From positions 1-64,000 of the forward strand of contig NZ_JAJNCT010000021.1 in NCBI RefSeq assembly GCF_021026195.1: 64,000 nucleotides of DNA. Reading direction: 5' to 3'. This document shows, piece by piece, positions 43,118 to 52,109 of this stretch (the stretch's first letter is position 1; every line of letters starts with the position of its first letter). The notes below the pieces were generated by a model that did no database searches, was not told the DNA's origin, and saw nothing but the letters and a program-made list of their open reading frames with translations. The DNA comes from Comamonas koreensis. Its GTDB lineage: Bacteria > Pseudomonadota > Gammaproteobacteria > Burkholderiales > Burkholderiaceae_C. The position numbers and the translations under genes are program-made.

Positions 43118-44401
43118 ATGAGCGACACCGACATCTCCTCCGCGTTCTGCCACTACCTGTATGCGCTGGCGCGCGAGCAGCCCCGGCAAAATGCCGTGCG
43201 ACCGCAGCACGATGGCCGCCGCATGCTGGTCATCCAGAACCTGGACGATGCCGACCGGGTGATGCGGCGCAATGCCGACAACTACCTGAAGAACTTTCGC
43301 TGGTTCACCCAGGTGGCAGGCAACTCCCGGCTGACCGACGATGGCGAGGCCTGGCGGTTTCGCCAGGAGCTGTCGCAGCCCTTCCTGGGCAAATACGATG
43401 CCAACCGTGCCTTTGCCCTCAGCAGCCTGCACGGCCGGCACATCGCCCGCCACCTCGCCTTGAAGCCTGAGGCAGATGTGTTGGACGAGGCGCTGATCCA
43501 CCAGGGCATGTTGTCCATCTTCACGCAGATGTTTCTGGACGTGGAACTGGCCAGCCTGCCGATGGCGCATGGCAGTGCGTCGCGTTTGATCGAGCTGGCC
43601 TCTGCCTATGCATTTGTTGCGCCAGGACAAGAGGGCTTGGGGGGTGACAAGGCGCATATTCGCGAGATCCTGCAGCTGCGCAAAACCATTTTCACCGCCT
43701 TGCAAACGCTGCGCAGCGATACCCTGGCGCGCAGCCCGATGCTGCAGGCCATGCTGCAGGCAGAAACGGTGCCGGGCTTTGACTTTGCCTTTGAAAAAGA
43801 GCTGACCATGCTCTTTGGTGCAGGAACGGATACGGCGTCCTACTCCATCGGCTGGGCCTTGCACCTGCTGGCCACCTACCCGGAGATGCAGGAGCGCTTG
43901 CACACAGGCTTGCGCCAGGTGTATGCCAAGCACGGGCATGACCGCCAGGCATTGCAAAGCGCAGTGGCCCAGCATGCCGATCTGCGCAGTTTTGTGGCCG
44001 AGCTTTTGCGGCTCTATCCCCCGCTGCCTTTCATCACCCGCTTGGCCCAGGAGGGCGATCAGCTCTCCGACATGCAGGTGGAGCCCGGTGATGTCGTCGT
44101 GGTCTCGCTGGTGGGGGTGAACCACAAGGCCCTGGAGCGACCAGACCCCTGGAAGCCCGACCTGGATGCGGCCTCGCGCGAAGGCTTTGGCATGGGAACC
44201 GGCACTATCTCCAGCTTTGTGTGGGGCAAACGGGTGTGCGGCGGCCGCAGCTTTGCCTTGGTCGAACTGGCAACCGTGCTCAGCGTGCTGATTGTCCAGC
44301 TCCAGGCCCAGGTGTCCCGGCGGGAGCCCATCGTCTATGAATGGGTGGGACAGATGCGCCGCAAAGGTGGGCATTTGCTGAAGCTGGCAGGCAGAGGCTG
44401 A
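43118..44401 (+). CDS. Cytochrome P450
   Basis: A 427-residue soluble P450. The I-helix oxygen motif AGTDTASY (about residues 235-242), the K-helix ELLRLYPPLP (Glu-x-x-Arg) and the heme loop FVWGKRVCGGRSFAL with cysteine ligand Cys374 are all present. No membrane anchor is seen and no ferredoxin or reductase gene is adjacent, so redox partners must come from elsewhere. Placed after FAAL, carrier and SDR, it could hydroxylate a carrier-bound acyl chain, as the BioI-type P450s do. Confidence 0.93.
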   Translation: MSDTDISSAFCHYLYALAREQPRQNAVRPQHDGRRMLVIQNLDDADRVMRRNADNYLKNFRWFTQVAGNSRLTDDGEAWRFRQELSQPFLGKYDANRAFALSSLHGRHIARHLALKPEADVLDEALIHQGMLSIFTQMFLDVELASLPMAHGSASRLIELASAYAFVAPGQEGLGGDKAHIREILQLRKTIFTALQTLRSDTLARSPMLQAMLQAETVPGFDFAFEKELTMLFGAGTDTASYSIGWALHLLATYPEMQERLHTGLRQVYAKHGHDRQALQSAVAQHADLRSFVAELLRLYPPLPFITRLAQEGDQLSDMQVEPGDVVVVSLVGVNHKALERPDPWKPDLDAASREGFGMGTGTISSFVWGKRVCGGRSFALVELATVLSVLIVQLQAQVSRREPIVYEWVGQMRRKGGHLLKLAGRG

Positions 44402-44568
44402 TCTGTGGCGTGGGCAGCCAGTTAAGGTCCAGCCGGGGTCGATATGCCGCCACTTGCGCGGAATTTCGCGGCTGCGCATGGGTAACTCCGGTTGTGGCGC
44501 GCTACGACTTGGACGAAATCGCCTGGTCCCAGGTGCATTTTGCTGCTCGGCTCGCGATGTGCCCGTTT

Positions 44569-44609
44569 ATATTGTCTACAGCTGACGTATTTTTGTCGTA
44601 GGACAATAT
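44569..44609 (+). promoter_or_regulatory. Inverted repeat spanning the start codon of the MocR gene
   Basis: ATATTGTC (44569-44576) and GACAATAT (44602-44609) are perfect 8-bp complements 25 nt apart; TAC and GTA extend the dyad with one bulge. The right arm overlaps the ATG at 44608. The arrangement suits autoregulation, but the ligand and binding are unknown. Confidence 0.6.
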
Positions 44610-45903
44610 GAAAATCACTGGAAAAACAATATTCGAGATCTCCGACTGCATCCGCAGCCTGGTGCGGGATGGGGACTTGGCGCCTAGCGACAGTCTGCCG
44701 CCGGTGCGCGACCTGGCCGAGGCGCTGGACGTGAACCGCAACACCGTGGCTGCCGCCTACCAGCGGCTGGTGCAGGCCGGTTTTGCGGTGGCCCAAGGCC
44801 GGCTGGGCACCAGCATTGCCTACCCGCCAACTACGGGCGAGCAGGAGGGCACCAGCCTGGAAACGCCGTTGGTCAACCTTGCCAGCGGCAACCCCGGCGC
44901 GCGCTGGCTGCCCAATCCGGTGGAGCTGTTGGCAAGCAATCCACCCGGCGCGTTTCTGTATGGCGAGCAGACGATTCTGCCCAGCCTGATGGAACTGGCC
45001 GAAGAATGGGTCAAGGCCGACTGCCCCGCCCAGCGCAGTATCGAACTGACCCATGGTGCCGTTGATGCAATCGAGCGCCTGGCAGCAGCGCAGCTGGTGC
45101 CGGGCGACAAGGTGGCGGTGGAAGACCCCTGCTTTTTGGGCAGCATCAGCGCACTGCGCCTGGCGGGCATGAAGACCCTGGGCATGGCCGTGGATGAAGC
45201 CGGAGTGCTGCCCGAGGCACTGGAGGCCGCCATTGCAGGCGGCGCCCGCGCCGTGCTGTTGACGCCGCGCGCCCACAACCCCACCGGTTGCAGCTTGAGC
45301 AAGCGCCGCGCGGATGCCTTGAAGGCCATTCTGGCGGCGCACCCGGGGGTGATGGTCATCGCCGATGACCACTTTGCGCTGCTGGCAGAGACGCCGTATT
45401 ACTCGGTCATCCCCGCATCCACCCAGCGCTGGGCGCTGGTGCGCTCGGTATCCAAAGGCCTGGGGCCCGATCTGCGCGTGGCCGTGGTGGCCTGCGACCT
45501 CGAGACGGGTGACCGCCTACGGACCCGGCTGGCATCGGGCATGACCTGGGTCAGCCATTTGCTCCAAGCCATTGTGGTGGCCGCACTGCGCTCCCCAGCG
45601 GTGCGCCAGTTGCTGGGCGATGCGCGGGACGACTATGCGCGCCGCCGGTCTTTTCTGCGCACGGCCTTGCGGGCCGTGGGCATCGACACGCCGCCCCCCG
45701 CTGGCGGCTTCAACCTCTGGATTCCGCTCCCCGACGATGCCAAGGACATTGCCTATGAACTGGCCAAGCGCGGCTGGCTGGTGCGCATCGGCAATGCCTT
45801 TGAGATCCAGGATGCGTCCCAGGCGCTGCGTATCACCGTTTCCGATCTCGAGGATGAGGTCGCGCTGCGCTTTGCCCAGGATTTGAAGGCCTGTCTGGCC
45901 TGA
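44608..45903 (+). CDS. MocR-family regulator (GntR helix-turn-helix fused to aminotransferase), PtsJ-like
   Basis: A 431-residue fusion. Residues about 5-70 form a winged helix (IFEISDCIRSLVRDGDLAPSDSLPPVRDLAEAL, VNRNTVAAAYQRL). Residues about 95-430 are a fold-type-I aminotransferase domain with TPRAHNPTGCS and the PLP lysine Lys283 in RSVSKGLGPDLR. MocR proteins use PLP-bound sensing to switch transcription, often for vitamin B6, GABA or taurine genes. AGGA precedes the ATG by four bases. The adjacent P450 cluster or the gene itself may be its target. Confidence 0.88.
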   Translation: MKITGKTIFEISDCIRSLVRDGDLAPSDSLPPVRDLAEALDVNRNTVAAAYQRLVQAGFAVAQGRLGTSIAYPPTTGEQEGTSLETPLVNLASGNPGARWLPNPVELLASNPPGAFLYGEQTILPSLMELAEEWVKADCPAQRSIELTHGAVDAIERLAAAQLVPGDKVAVEDPCFLGSISALRLAGMKTLGMAVDEAGVLPEALEAAIAGGARAVLLTPRAHNPTGCSLSKRRADALKAILAAHPGVMVIADDHFALLAETPYYSVIPASTQRWALVRSVSKGLGPDLRVAVVACDLETGDRLRTRLASGMTWVSHLLQAIVVAALRSPAVRQLLGDARDDYARRRSFLRTALRAVGIDTPPPAGGFNLWIPLPDDAKDIAYELAKRGWLVRIGNAFEIQDASQALRITVSDLEDEVALRFAQDLKACLA

Positions 45904-45931
45904 TGGGGCATGCCGAGACCGTTGGACGTAG

Positions 45932-47314
45932 TTAGCGGCAAGCCGTTGCAGCCGCCTGGCGCAGTGGCGCAGCAAACTCCCGCGCCACGGCGCGGTTGCG
46001 CACCGCCAACTCGCGCATGGCTGCCGAAATGGGTGCTGCCAGCTGGGCATGGCTGGCAGCTGCCCAAAACGCATCGGCCGCCTGCGCGGCCAAACTCCAG
46101 ACCCGGGGCACAGCGCCAATGGTGCTGACCTTGGGCTCGATCGGCACAAGGTCCGGGTCCAGCCCACCGCCAATAGGCGCATAGCGCATCGGCAGAATGT
46201 CATAGGCGGGGGCGATGCCCAGGTACTCGCCATCGTCGCCAATCAGCAGCGAGATGTTCTCAAAATGCCGGTCGTTATTGCCGATCAGTTCGCTGAATGC
46301 GGCCATCACGCCCACATGTTCAGCATGCTGCTGGCTGAAATAATCTTCATGCACGCAGCGCGCAGCGAACTCCGGCCAGGTATCTCGGGTGCCAAAGAAT
46401 TCGTCATCGACGGCGCCCGCCGAGAGCATACCTATCCGTCCTTGCTGGCCGACACGGTCAAAACGCTGGACCTCCAGAAACACAAACTCGCCCCGGGCCA
46501 GTAGCTGGGTCTTGGCGGCGGGAACCCCGACATCGGCCAACGCGCTCAGCGCCAGGTGCTCCAGCGGCAGCAGCTCGGCCATGCGGCTGCCCAGGCGCGC
46601 AAACTTGACGATCACCGAGCCCGAATCCTCCGCCACCCAGAGGAACTTGGGCTGCTCGCCGCCAGCGCTCGATCCATAGGATTCATTCTTCAGCTGCTGC
46701 GCAAGCTGCACATACACGTCCAGCTTGTGCTGGGCTGGCGGCCGGGGCTGCTGCAGCAGGTCCATCTCGCGCTGCAAAGGCTGGTCGCCAAAGATCAGGT
46801 TACCCGGCAGGTTCAGTCCCTGGGTGAACAAAAAGGCAATGCGGTGATCGTCGCTCCAATCCTTGAGGCTGGCAGGGAAGGGCTGGTTGCGCGCCGCCGT
46901 CTGGGCTTGCTGGCGTCCCAAAAAGCCCGATGGCGCAGCAAACAGCATATAGGGCGGCAGGCCATCGTAGAGGCGGATGGCGCCCGCATCCTGGCGCTCC
47001 AAGGTGCTGCCACCCACGAGAAACTCAAGATCCGCGTAGGGAACGATATGGCCGCTGGAGAGAAAGCGGTACACCCGCTGGCGCGGGTTGAGCCCCAGCG
47101 GCAGCTTGCGCAAGAGCGCATATAGCGGCGCGCGCTGGCCCGGTTCCCGGAACATTGTGACCGTGGCAGATAGTTCACGAATAGTTCGCGACAACGTCGG
47201 CTGGCTGATGCCCAGCGACTCCAACAGCTGCTGACCAGAGCGCGGCCCGCCCGACAGCGCACGCTCCACGGCTTGGTGGAGATCACTGATGGCGAGTCGT
47301 GGAGCGCTTGGCAT
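45932..47314 (-). CDS. HipA-family kinase with N-terminal winged helix (HipH/YjjJ type)
   Basis: A 460-residue HipA-like Ser/Thr kinase with its own N-terminal helix-turn-helix (SGQQLLESLGISQPTLSRTIREL, about residues 27-50). The kinase motifs are GSSAGGEQPKFLW (ATP loop), NNDRHFENISLL (catalytic) and APAYDILPM (metal aspartate). The fused helix-turn-helix, and the lack of a separate HipB gene next to it, match E. coli YjjJ/HipH. The sequence GAATAGTTC occurs twice near its start (47179-47187 and 47326-47334), which may be an autoregulatory site. Toxic activity is inferred from the family. Confidence 0.85.
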   Translation of the reverse strand: MPSAPRLAISDLHQAVERALSGGPRSGQQLLESLGISQPTLSRTIRELSATVTMFREPGQRAPLYALLRKLPLGLNPRQRVYRFLSSGHIVPYADLEFLVGGSTLERQDAGAIRLYDGLPPYMLFAAPSGFLGRQQAQTAARNQPFPASLKDWSDDHRIAFLFTQGLNLPGNLIFGDQPLQREMDLLQQPRPPAQHKLDVYVQLAQQLKNESYGSSAGGEQPKFLWVAEDSGSVIVKFARLGSRMAELLPLEHLALSALADVGVPAAKTQLLARGEFVFLEVQRFDRVGQQGRIGMLSAGAVDDEFFGTRDTWPEFAARCVHEDYFSQQHAEHVGVMAAFSELIGNNDRHFENISLLIGDDGEYLGIAPAYDILPMRYAPIGGGLDPDLVPIEPKVSTIGAVPRVWSLAAQAADAFWAAASHAQLAAPISAAMRELAVRNRAVAREFAAPLRQAAATACR

Positions 47315-47395
47315 ATGGCGTGGCTGAATAGTTCAAGAATTCTATATGAATCCTTTGCTCTCTGCTTTTCAGTAGCAGTTGCCGGCACCCTGCCG

Positions 47396-48280
47396 CTAGC
47401 CTGCGGCCGCCCCCTGACCCAAGCGCAAGGTATTCACCAGCAAGTTGTATAAGCTGTCCACGGCCTTGGAGCGCCGCGATTCCTTGCTCCGGTACACAGC
47501 CACCTCCATCGGTGCCAGAGGGCCCAGCCCATGCTTGCTGCCCAGCACCTGCAGATGGGGCGGGGCGCTGCATTGGGTCAACGCGGCAACGGCCAACCCG
47601 CTCTCAACGGCGGCAATCTGCCCGGCCAGGCTGGAGCTGTTGTAGACCACGCGGTGCTGGCGCCCTTGCTGGGCCAGCGCATGCAGGGCGCCGCGCCGGG
47701 CCAGGCTGGCCTCTTCATACACCGCAATCGGCAGGGGATCGCGCCGCCACAGCTCGAAATGCTCAGACCCCACCCAGACCATGGGCTCATGGAACAGCAG
47801 GCTGCCGCGCCTGGCGTGGTCGCGCGAGACAAGAGCCAGATCCAGCTCGCCCGCCGCCACGCGGGGTATGAGCGCGGTCGATTGCTCGCAGCTGAGGATG
47901 ATCTCCACGCCGCTATGGCGGGGCGCAAAGCGCCTGAGCACGGGGGTGAGGTACTTGGCGGCATAGTCATCGGGCACACCCAGGCGCACACTGCCTTTGA
48001 GCGCCTCGCCCTGCAGCGCAAACTGCGCCTCGCTGTGCAGATCCAGAATGCGCCGCGCGTAGCTCAGCAGGCGCTGGCCCTCCGGCGTTATCTGCTGGCT
48101 GCGGCTGTCGCGCTCCAGCAGGCGGTGGCCGACGGCCGCTTCGAGCTTTTTGAGCTGCATGCTCACGGCGGACTGGGAGCGGTACACCTCGCCGGCCGCG
48201 CCAGACAGCGATCCGGTATCGACCACCGCGACAAAGCATTTGAGCCAATCCATCTGAAGATCTTGCGAGGTTGCAGGCAT
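47396..48280 (-). CDS. LysR-family regulator divergent from an EamA exporter
   Basis: A 294-residue LysR regulator. The N-terminal winged helix has FVAVVDTGSLSGAAGEVYRSQSAVSMQLKKLE and the co-inducer domain begins near residue 95 (GSVRLGVPDDYAAKYL). It is divergent from the EamA gene with a 35-nt gap holding a LysR-type dyad. Likely controls that exporter. ATG 48280 is favoured over a TTG/other start ten codons upstream. Confidence 0.88.
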   Translation of the reverse strand: MPATSQDLQMDWLKCFVAVVDTGSLSGAAGEVYRSQSAVSMQLKKLEAAVGHRLLERDSRSQQITPEGQRLLSYARRILDLHSEAQFALQGEALKGSVRLGVPDDYAAKYLTPVLRRFAPRHSGVEIILSCEQSTALIPRVAAGELDLALVSRDHARRGSLLFHEPMVWVGSEHFELWRRDPLPIAVYEEASLARRGALHALAQQGRQHRVVYNSSSLAGQIAAVESGLAVAALTQCSAPPHLQVLGSKHGLGPLAPMEVAVYRSKESRRSKAVDSLYNLLVNTLRLGQGAAAG

Positions 48281-48285
48281 AGGGT

Positions 48286-48298
48286 TTCGATAAACGAA
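48286..48298. promoter_or_regulatory. LysR-type box between the regulator and the EamA gene
   Basis: TTCG-ATAAA-CGAA is a 13-bp dyad with the T-N11-A form typical of LysR sites, within the short divergent gap. Confidence 0.55.
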
Positions 48299-48315
48299 TA
48301 GCTGATGCAAGAATT

Positions 48316-49317
48316 ATGCGCTTTTCGATTGGTGGCCTGCGCCGCACACTGGCAGCCATGAGCCGATACCCAGACCCAGCGCAGATGGCCGCTGCAAGCA
48401 TTGACCAAACCACACAAGCTGCATCCCGTACCCCGGGCGACGCCCTCGGCGGCGTGCTGCCCTTTGTGCTGGGCAGTGCGCTGCTGGGCAGCATTGGCAT
48501 TTTTGTGCACATGGCGCAGGCCGGAGCCTTGACGGCGACCTGGTTCCGCTGCGCCTTCGGGCTGCTGGGGCTGACGGCCTGGCTGCTGTGGCGCGGGCAA
48601 CTGCGCTTTCTTCGGTTGGATCGCAGCACAGCAGTCTGGGTGTTGCTGGCCAGTGTCCTGATGGTCCTGGGCTGGGTGCTGTTCTTCGCAGCCATGGAGC
48701 GCATCTCTGCCGGGGTGGCCGTGGTGCTGTTCCATATGCAGCCCATGTGGGTGCTGGTGCTGGGCGCCCTGTGCCTGGGCGAGCAGCCAGGCCGCAAAAG
48801 GGTGGGCGCCGTGGCAGTGGCCATGCTGGGCTTGGTGCTGGCCACGGGCATCTTGGAGCAAGCCGCATCGCAGCAGGGCACGCAAGCGCAGTATTGGCTG
48901 GGTGTGGGCATGTGTTTGCTGGGCGCGTTTTTAACTGCCGCCGTCACCGTCATTGCAAGGCGCCTGCGCGCCATGCCCGCCGGCGTGCTGGCCTGGTGGC
49001 AATGCGCGGTCGGCAGCGCCGTGCTGTGGATGGCGCCTGCCATGGAAGGCTGGCCGGCCTGGGGCGCCGCCTGGGGCTGGCTGGCGGCCCTGGGCCTGGT
49101 GCATACCGCTACCGCCTATGCCCTTATCTACACCGGTATGGCCAGGCTGCCCACGGGGCGCATTGCGGTGCTGCAGTTTGTCTACCCTGCGATCGCCATC
49201 CTGGTGGACTGGCAGTACTTTGGGCACCGGCTGGGCACGCTGCAGATGGTGGGGGTGCTGGTGATGGGAGCGGCTATCTGGTATGCGGAGCGCCGGGCAT
49301 CTGGCAAAACAGCCTGA
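48316..49317 (+). CDS. EamA/DMT-family inner-membrane transporter
   Basis: A protein of up to 333 residues with ten hydrophobic segments in the two five-helix repeats of the drug/metabolite transporter superfamily (first repeat around residues 45-170, second around 190-325). The substrate is unknown; members export amino acids, nucleosides or drugs. ATG 48316 gives an unusually long cytoplasmic N-terminus and leaves only 17 bp after the LysR box, so ATG 48358 or 48388 may be the true start. Confidence 0.85.
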   Translation: MRFSIGGLRRTLAAMSRYPDPAQMAAASIDQTTQAASRTPGDALGGVLPFVLGSALLGSIGIFVHMAQAGALTATWFRCAFGLLGLTAWLLWRGQLRFLRLDRSTAVWVLLASVLMVLGWVLFFAAMERISAGVAVVLFHMQPMWVLVLGALCLGEQPGRKRVGAVAVAMLGLVLATGILEQAASQQGTQAQYWLGVGMCLLGAFLTAAVTVIARRLRAMPAGVLAWWQCAVGSAVLWMAPAMEGWPAWGAAWGWLAALGLVHTATAYALIYTGMARLPTGRIAVLQFVYPAIAILVDWQYFGHRLGTLQMVGVLVMGAAIWYAERRASGKTA

Positions 49318-49327
49318 TCGTCAGGGC

Positions 49328-49696
49328 CTAGTGTCGCTTGTTCAGCCACACGAAGACGGCGAAGCCGAGCCAGGTCAAGACCAAAGGTATCAGTGACCAG
49401 ATGAGCGCGTTTGACTTGCTGAAGATCGCATAAAGCGCTGCACCCAGCAAACCGCTCAGCAGAACATGGAGCTGCGGCCGATTGCGCGCTAGCTTGGCCA
49501 CGACATAACCGGAGAGTACGGGCGGAAACAGCAGGAACAACACGACCAGAAAAACCGGCGCGAATCCGTAGAAGGGGGTGTCGGGCAATAAGGCGGTTAG
49601 CAGCGCAAACGTGATCTTTTGCAGTACCAGGGTAATGGCGCCATAGCTCAAGGCAAAGGCGATCAGGATCGCTTTCAGGTCAATGTTGAAGATCAT
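49328..49696 (-). CDS. Small multi-pass membrane protein of unknown function
   Basis: A 122-residue protein with about four hydrophobic segments (residues 6-35, 45-65, 75-93, 98-118). No known family signature is visible. It is convergent with the EamA gene, 10 nt apart. ATG 49696 is used; a longer frame from 49831 lacks a membrane-protein start and is doubtful. Confidence 0.6.
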   Translation of the reverse strand: MIFNIDLKAILIAFALSYGAITLVLQKITFALLTALLPDTPFYGFAPVFLVVLFLLFPPVLSGYVVAKLARNRPQLHVLLSGLLGAALYAIFSKSNALIWSLIPLVLTWLGFAVFVWLNKRH

Positions 49697-50051
49697 TTCT
49701 GTAGCTCTAGCTTCGTTATGGCGGCCTGGCCTGGCATGCATCAGATGCGGTGGAGGACGGTTGGATCGAAATGCATCGACCTCATTTTGAGGTCTCCACC
49801 AGTCTGTTTTGAACACTTGCTTGTCCGCCACGGTATTTCCTCAAGTCCTTTTTATGGCGTTTAGTGGGCCTCACCTCCGCTGCTACCGTTGTAGCCGTAA
49901 GAGTGGCGCATAGCCAGACCCCGGTGATGCTGGCCAGCAGTGTCACACCGGGGCTGTGAATGAAGCTGCTTAGATTCAGGTATCTGCGTTCTCAAGCGCA
50001 TCACAAATCAGCTTGGCAGCACCGGGCGCATCAGCGGCGCCAGGGAACGAC
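49697..50051. other. Gene-poor stretch between two membrane-protein genes
   Basis: About 355 nt in which I see no convincing gene. The only frames are short or shadows of neighbours, and no strong dyad or T-run is apparent. It must contain the promoter of the small membrane protein gene. Confidence 0.5.
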
Positions 50052-51005
50052 CTAACTCCGCATATCCTGCAAGCGGTAGCCGAGCACCGCTGCGACGATC
50101 AAGCCCATGCCAGACCACTGCAGTACGCTGGGATGGGCGCCAAACCACAGCAAATCCACGGCTAACGCGACAGCAGGGTAGACAAAGCTCAGCATGGCTA
50201 CCGCAGTCGCAGCCAGGCGCTGAAAGGCCCCATACATCAGCCCATACATGAGCGCGGTGTGCACCAGGCCCAGGATGAGAACGCAGAAGACTGTCTTGGT
50301 CGATGGCAGTGGGGCGCCGGTCCCCCACATCTGCAGCAGCATGGGTGTGGACCACAAGGCCAGCGCAGCGCCGCCGACCAGCATCTGCACCATGGCAATT
50401 TGCGCAGGCGCGATGCCTTGTACGCGCCGGGTGCTGATCACGGTGACGGTGTACAGCGCAGCCGCCAGCAGCGCCAGCACGATGCCCCAGACCGGCGCGC
50501 TGCCCTGCAAGCCGACGCTGGCGGCTGAATCGTTGCCGAGCCCACTGCTCAGTACCACACCAGCCAGCGCTGGCAGCATCCACACCAGCTTGCGCCAGCC
50601 GATGGCCTCTCCGCCCAGTGCGGCAGCCAGCACCAGCATGAAAGGCTGCACATGGTAGACCACAGTGGCGATGGCAATGCCCACATAGGCATAGGCATGG
50701 AACAGCATGACCCAGTTGGCCACCAAGGCCAGGCCGCCGATCAGCATGGCGGTCCAGGCCCTCCGGCCCGGCGGCACCCAGGCGCGCTGCCACCATAGCC
50801 ACAGACCCAGACCCAGGGCGCCCAGCAGGCATCGCAGCAGCACCACGCTCTCGACGGGCAAACCGCTCTCGATGACGACCAGGCCAATCGTGCCGGAGAG
50901 CACCATGGCGGCAAGCATGCGCCAAGTGCCTCCTGATGGGCGTGTGGAGTTCAGGGGTGTGGCCGCTGCTGCTCGCTGCAGGGCTGCTGTGCTTGAGGGG
51001 TTCAT
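50052..51005 (-). CDS. EamA/DMT-family transporter
   Basis: A 317-residue protein with ten hydrophobic segments of the DMT superfamily (around residues 27-165 and 180-310). It is divergent from a LysR regulator with a 110-nt gap that contains a dyad. The substrate is unknown. It is similar in kind to the other EamA protein in the window, but the two are not close copies by eye. Confidence 0.86.
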   Translation of the reverse strand: MNPSSTAALQRAAAATPLNSTRPSGGTWRMLAAMVLSGTIGLVVIESGLPVESVVLLRCLLGALGLGLWLWWQRAWVPPGRRAWTAMLIGGLALVANWVMLFHAYAYVGIAIATVVYHVQPFMLVLAAALGGEAIGWRKLVWMLPALAGVVLSSGLGNDSAASVGLQGSAPVWGIVLALLAAALYTVTVISTRRVQGIAPAQIAMVQMLVGGAALALWSTPMLLQMWGTGAPLPSTKTVFCVLILGLVHTALMYGLMYGAFQRLAATAVAMLSFVYPAVALAVDLLWFGAHPSVLQWSGMGLIVAAVLGYRLQDMRS

Positions 51006-51075
51006 GGTGCTATCCGGCGTGGTGTGATGCCAGCGATGGTCGTTCCTCTGTAAAAATTAAACAATACGGCTTTCA

Positions 51076-51092
51076 TTCAATTTATTATTGAA
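51076..51092. promoter_or_regulatory. Palindromic site in the LysR/EamA divergent gap
   Basis: TTCAAT-TTATT-ATTGAA is a perfect 6-bp inverted repeat with a 5-nt centre between the EamA gene start (51005) and the LysR gene start (51116). It is a likely regulator site. Confidence 0.6.
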
Positions 51093-51115
51093 GCTGGAAC
51101 AACAATAAAACCCTT

Positions 51116-52057
51116 ATGCGCACCGATACGCTCCCCCTTGCCGATATGCAGGTCTTTGCCCAGGTCGTCGCCCAGCACAGCTTTGCGGGCGCCGCGCGGC
51201 ACTTGCGCCTGACCACGGGTGCTGTCAGCCGCAGCGTAGGCAGGCTGGAGTCCGAGCTCGGCGTCAAGCTGCTGCACCGCACGACGCGGTCCTTGTCATT
51301 GACGGAGGTGGGCGCCGCCGTGCATGCCGATTGCGTGCTGATGCTGCAAAGCGCCGAGCAGGCGGTATCGCGTGCGACGGCCCACCGCCAGCAGCCGCAG
51401 GGCATCTTGCGCATCAACGCGCCCTTGGTGTTTGGCGATTGGTGGCTGGCGCCGCTGCTGCCGGGTTTTTGTGCGCGCTTCCCCGAGGTACAGGTACAGC
51501 TGAGCATGAGCGACGCCATGGCCGATCTGACTGCCGAAGGCCTGGATCTGGCCATCCGCATCACCGCTGCCGATGCGCTGCCACCTGCCATGGTGGCCAG
51601 GCCGCTCCAGCCCGTGGGCTATGTCTTGGTGGCGAGCCCCGCCTATTTGCAGTCCAGGCCCCCGATCACCCAGCCCCAGGATTTGCTGGCACACCCGTGC
51701 ATGAGCCTGGGCTACGGCCCCTTCCAAAACCTGGTGGAACTGGTGCCAGTCGATGCACCTACTGCCGCCGTTACCAAGCTGCGGCTGAACACCCCCATCA
51801 CCATTGCCAGCAGCCAAGGCTTGCTCAATGCGCTGCAGCGTGGCGCTGCCTCAGGCATCGCGCTGATGGCCGATTTTCTGGCGCGTAGCCATCTGGCGGA
51901 TGGCCGTTTGGTGCAAGTGCTTCCCCGCTGGCAGCTGGCGGGCAGCTACGCTCCGCGTATGGCCTACGCCCTGCACGCCCCGGGGCCGCACATACCGCTT
52001 AAATTGCGCGCGATGCTGGACTATTTGCAGAGCCAGTCTGCTTCGGCATCCGCCTAA
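51116..52057 (+). CDS. LysR-family regulator
   Basis: A 313-residue LysR regulator. Its winged helix has FAQVVAQHSFAGAARHLRLTTGAVSRSVGRLE and the co-inducer domain begins near residue 95 (GILRINAPLVFGDWWLAPL), which resembles the CrgA-like/short-loop subclass. It faces the EamA gene and is likely its controller. ATG 51116 is used; no stronger alternative was seen. Confidence 0.9.
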   Translation: MRTDTLPLADMQVFAQVVAQHSFAGAARHLRLTTGAVSRSVGRLESELGVKLLHRTTRSLSLTEVGAAVHADCVLMLQSAEQAVSRATAHRQQPQGILRINAPLVFGDWWLAPLLPGFCARFPEVQVQLSMSDAMADLTAEGLDLAIRITAADALPPAMVARPLQPVGYVLVASPAYLQSRPPITQPQDLLAHPCMSLGYGPFQNLVELVPVDAPTAAVTKLRLNTPITIASSQGLLNALQRGAASGIALMADFLARSHLADGRLVQVLPRWQLAGSYAPRMAYALHAPGPHIPLKLRAMLDYLQSQSASASA

Positions 52058-52109
52058 GCGCGAGTCCTAGACACGGACAGGCCAGGGGGTGGGGTGATCA
52101 ACTGCGCCA

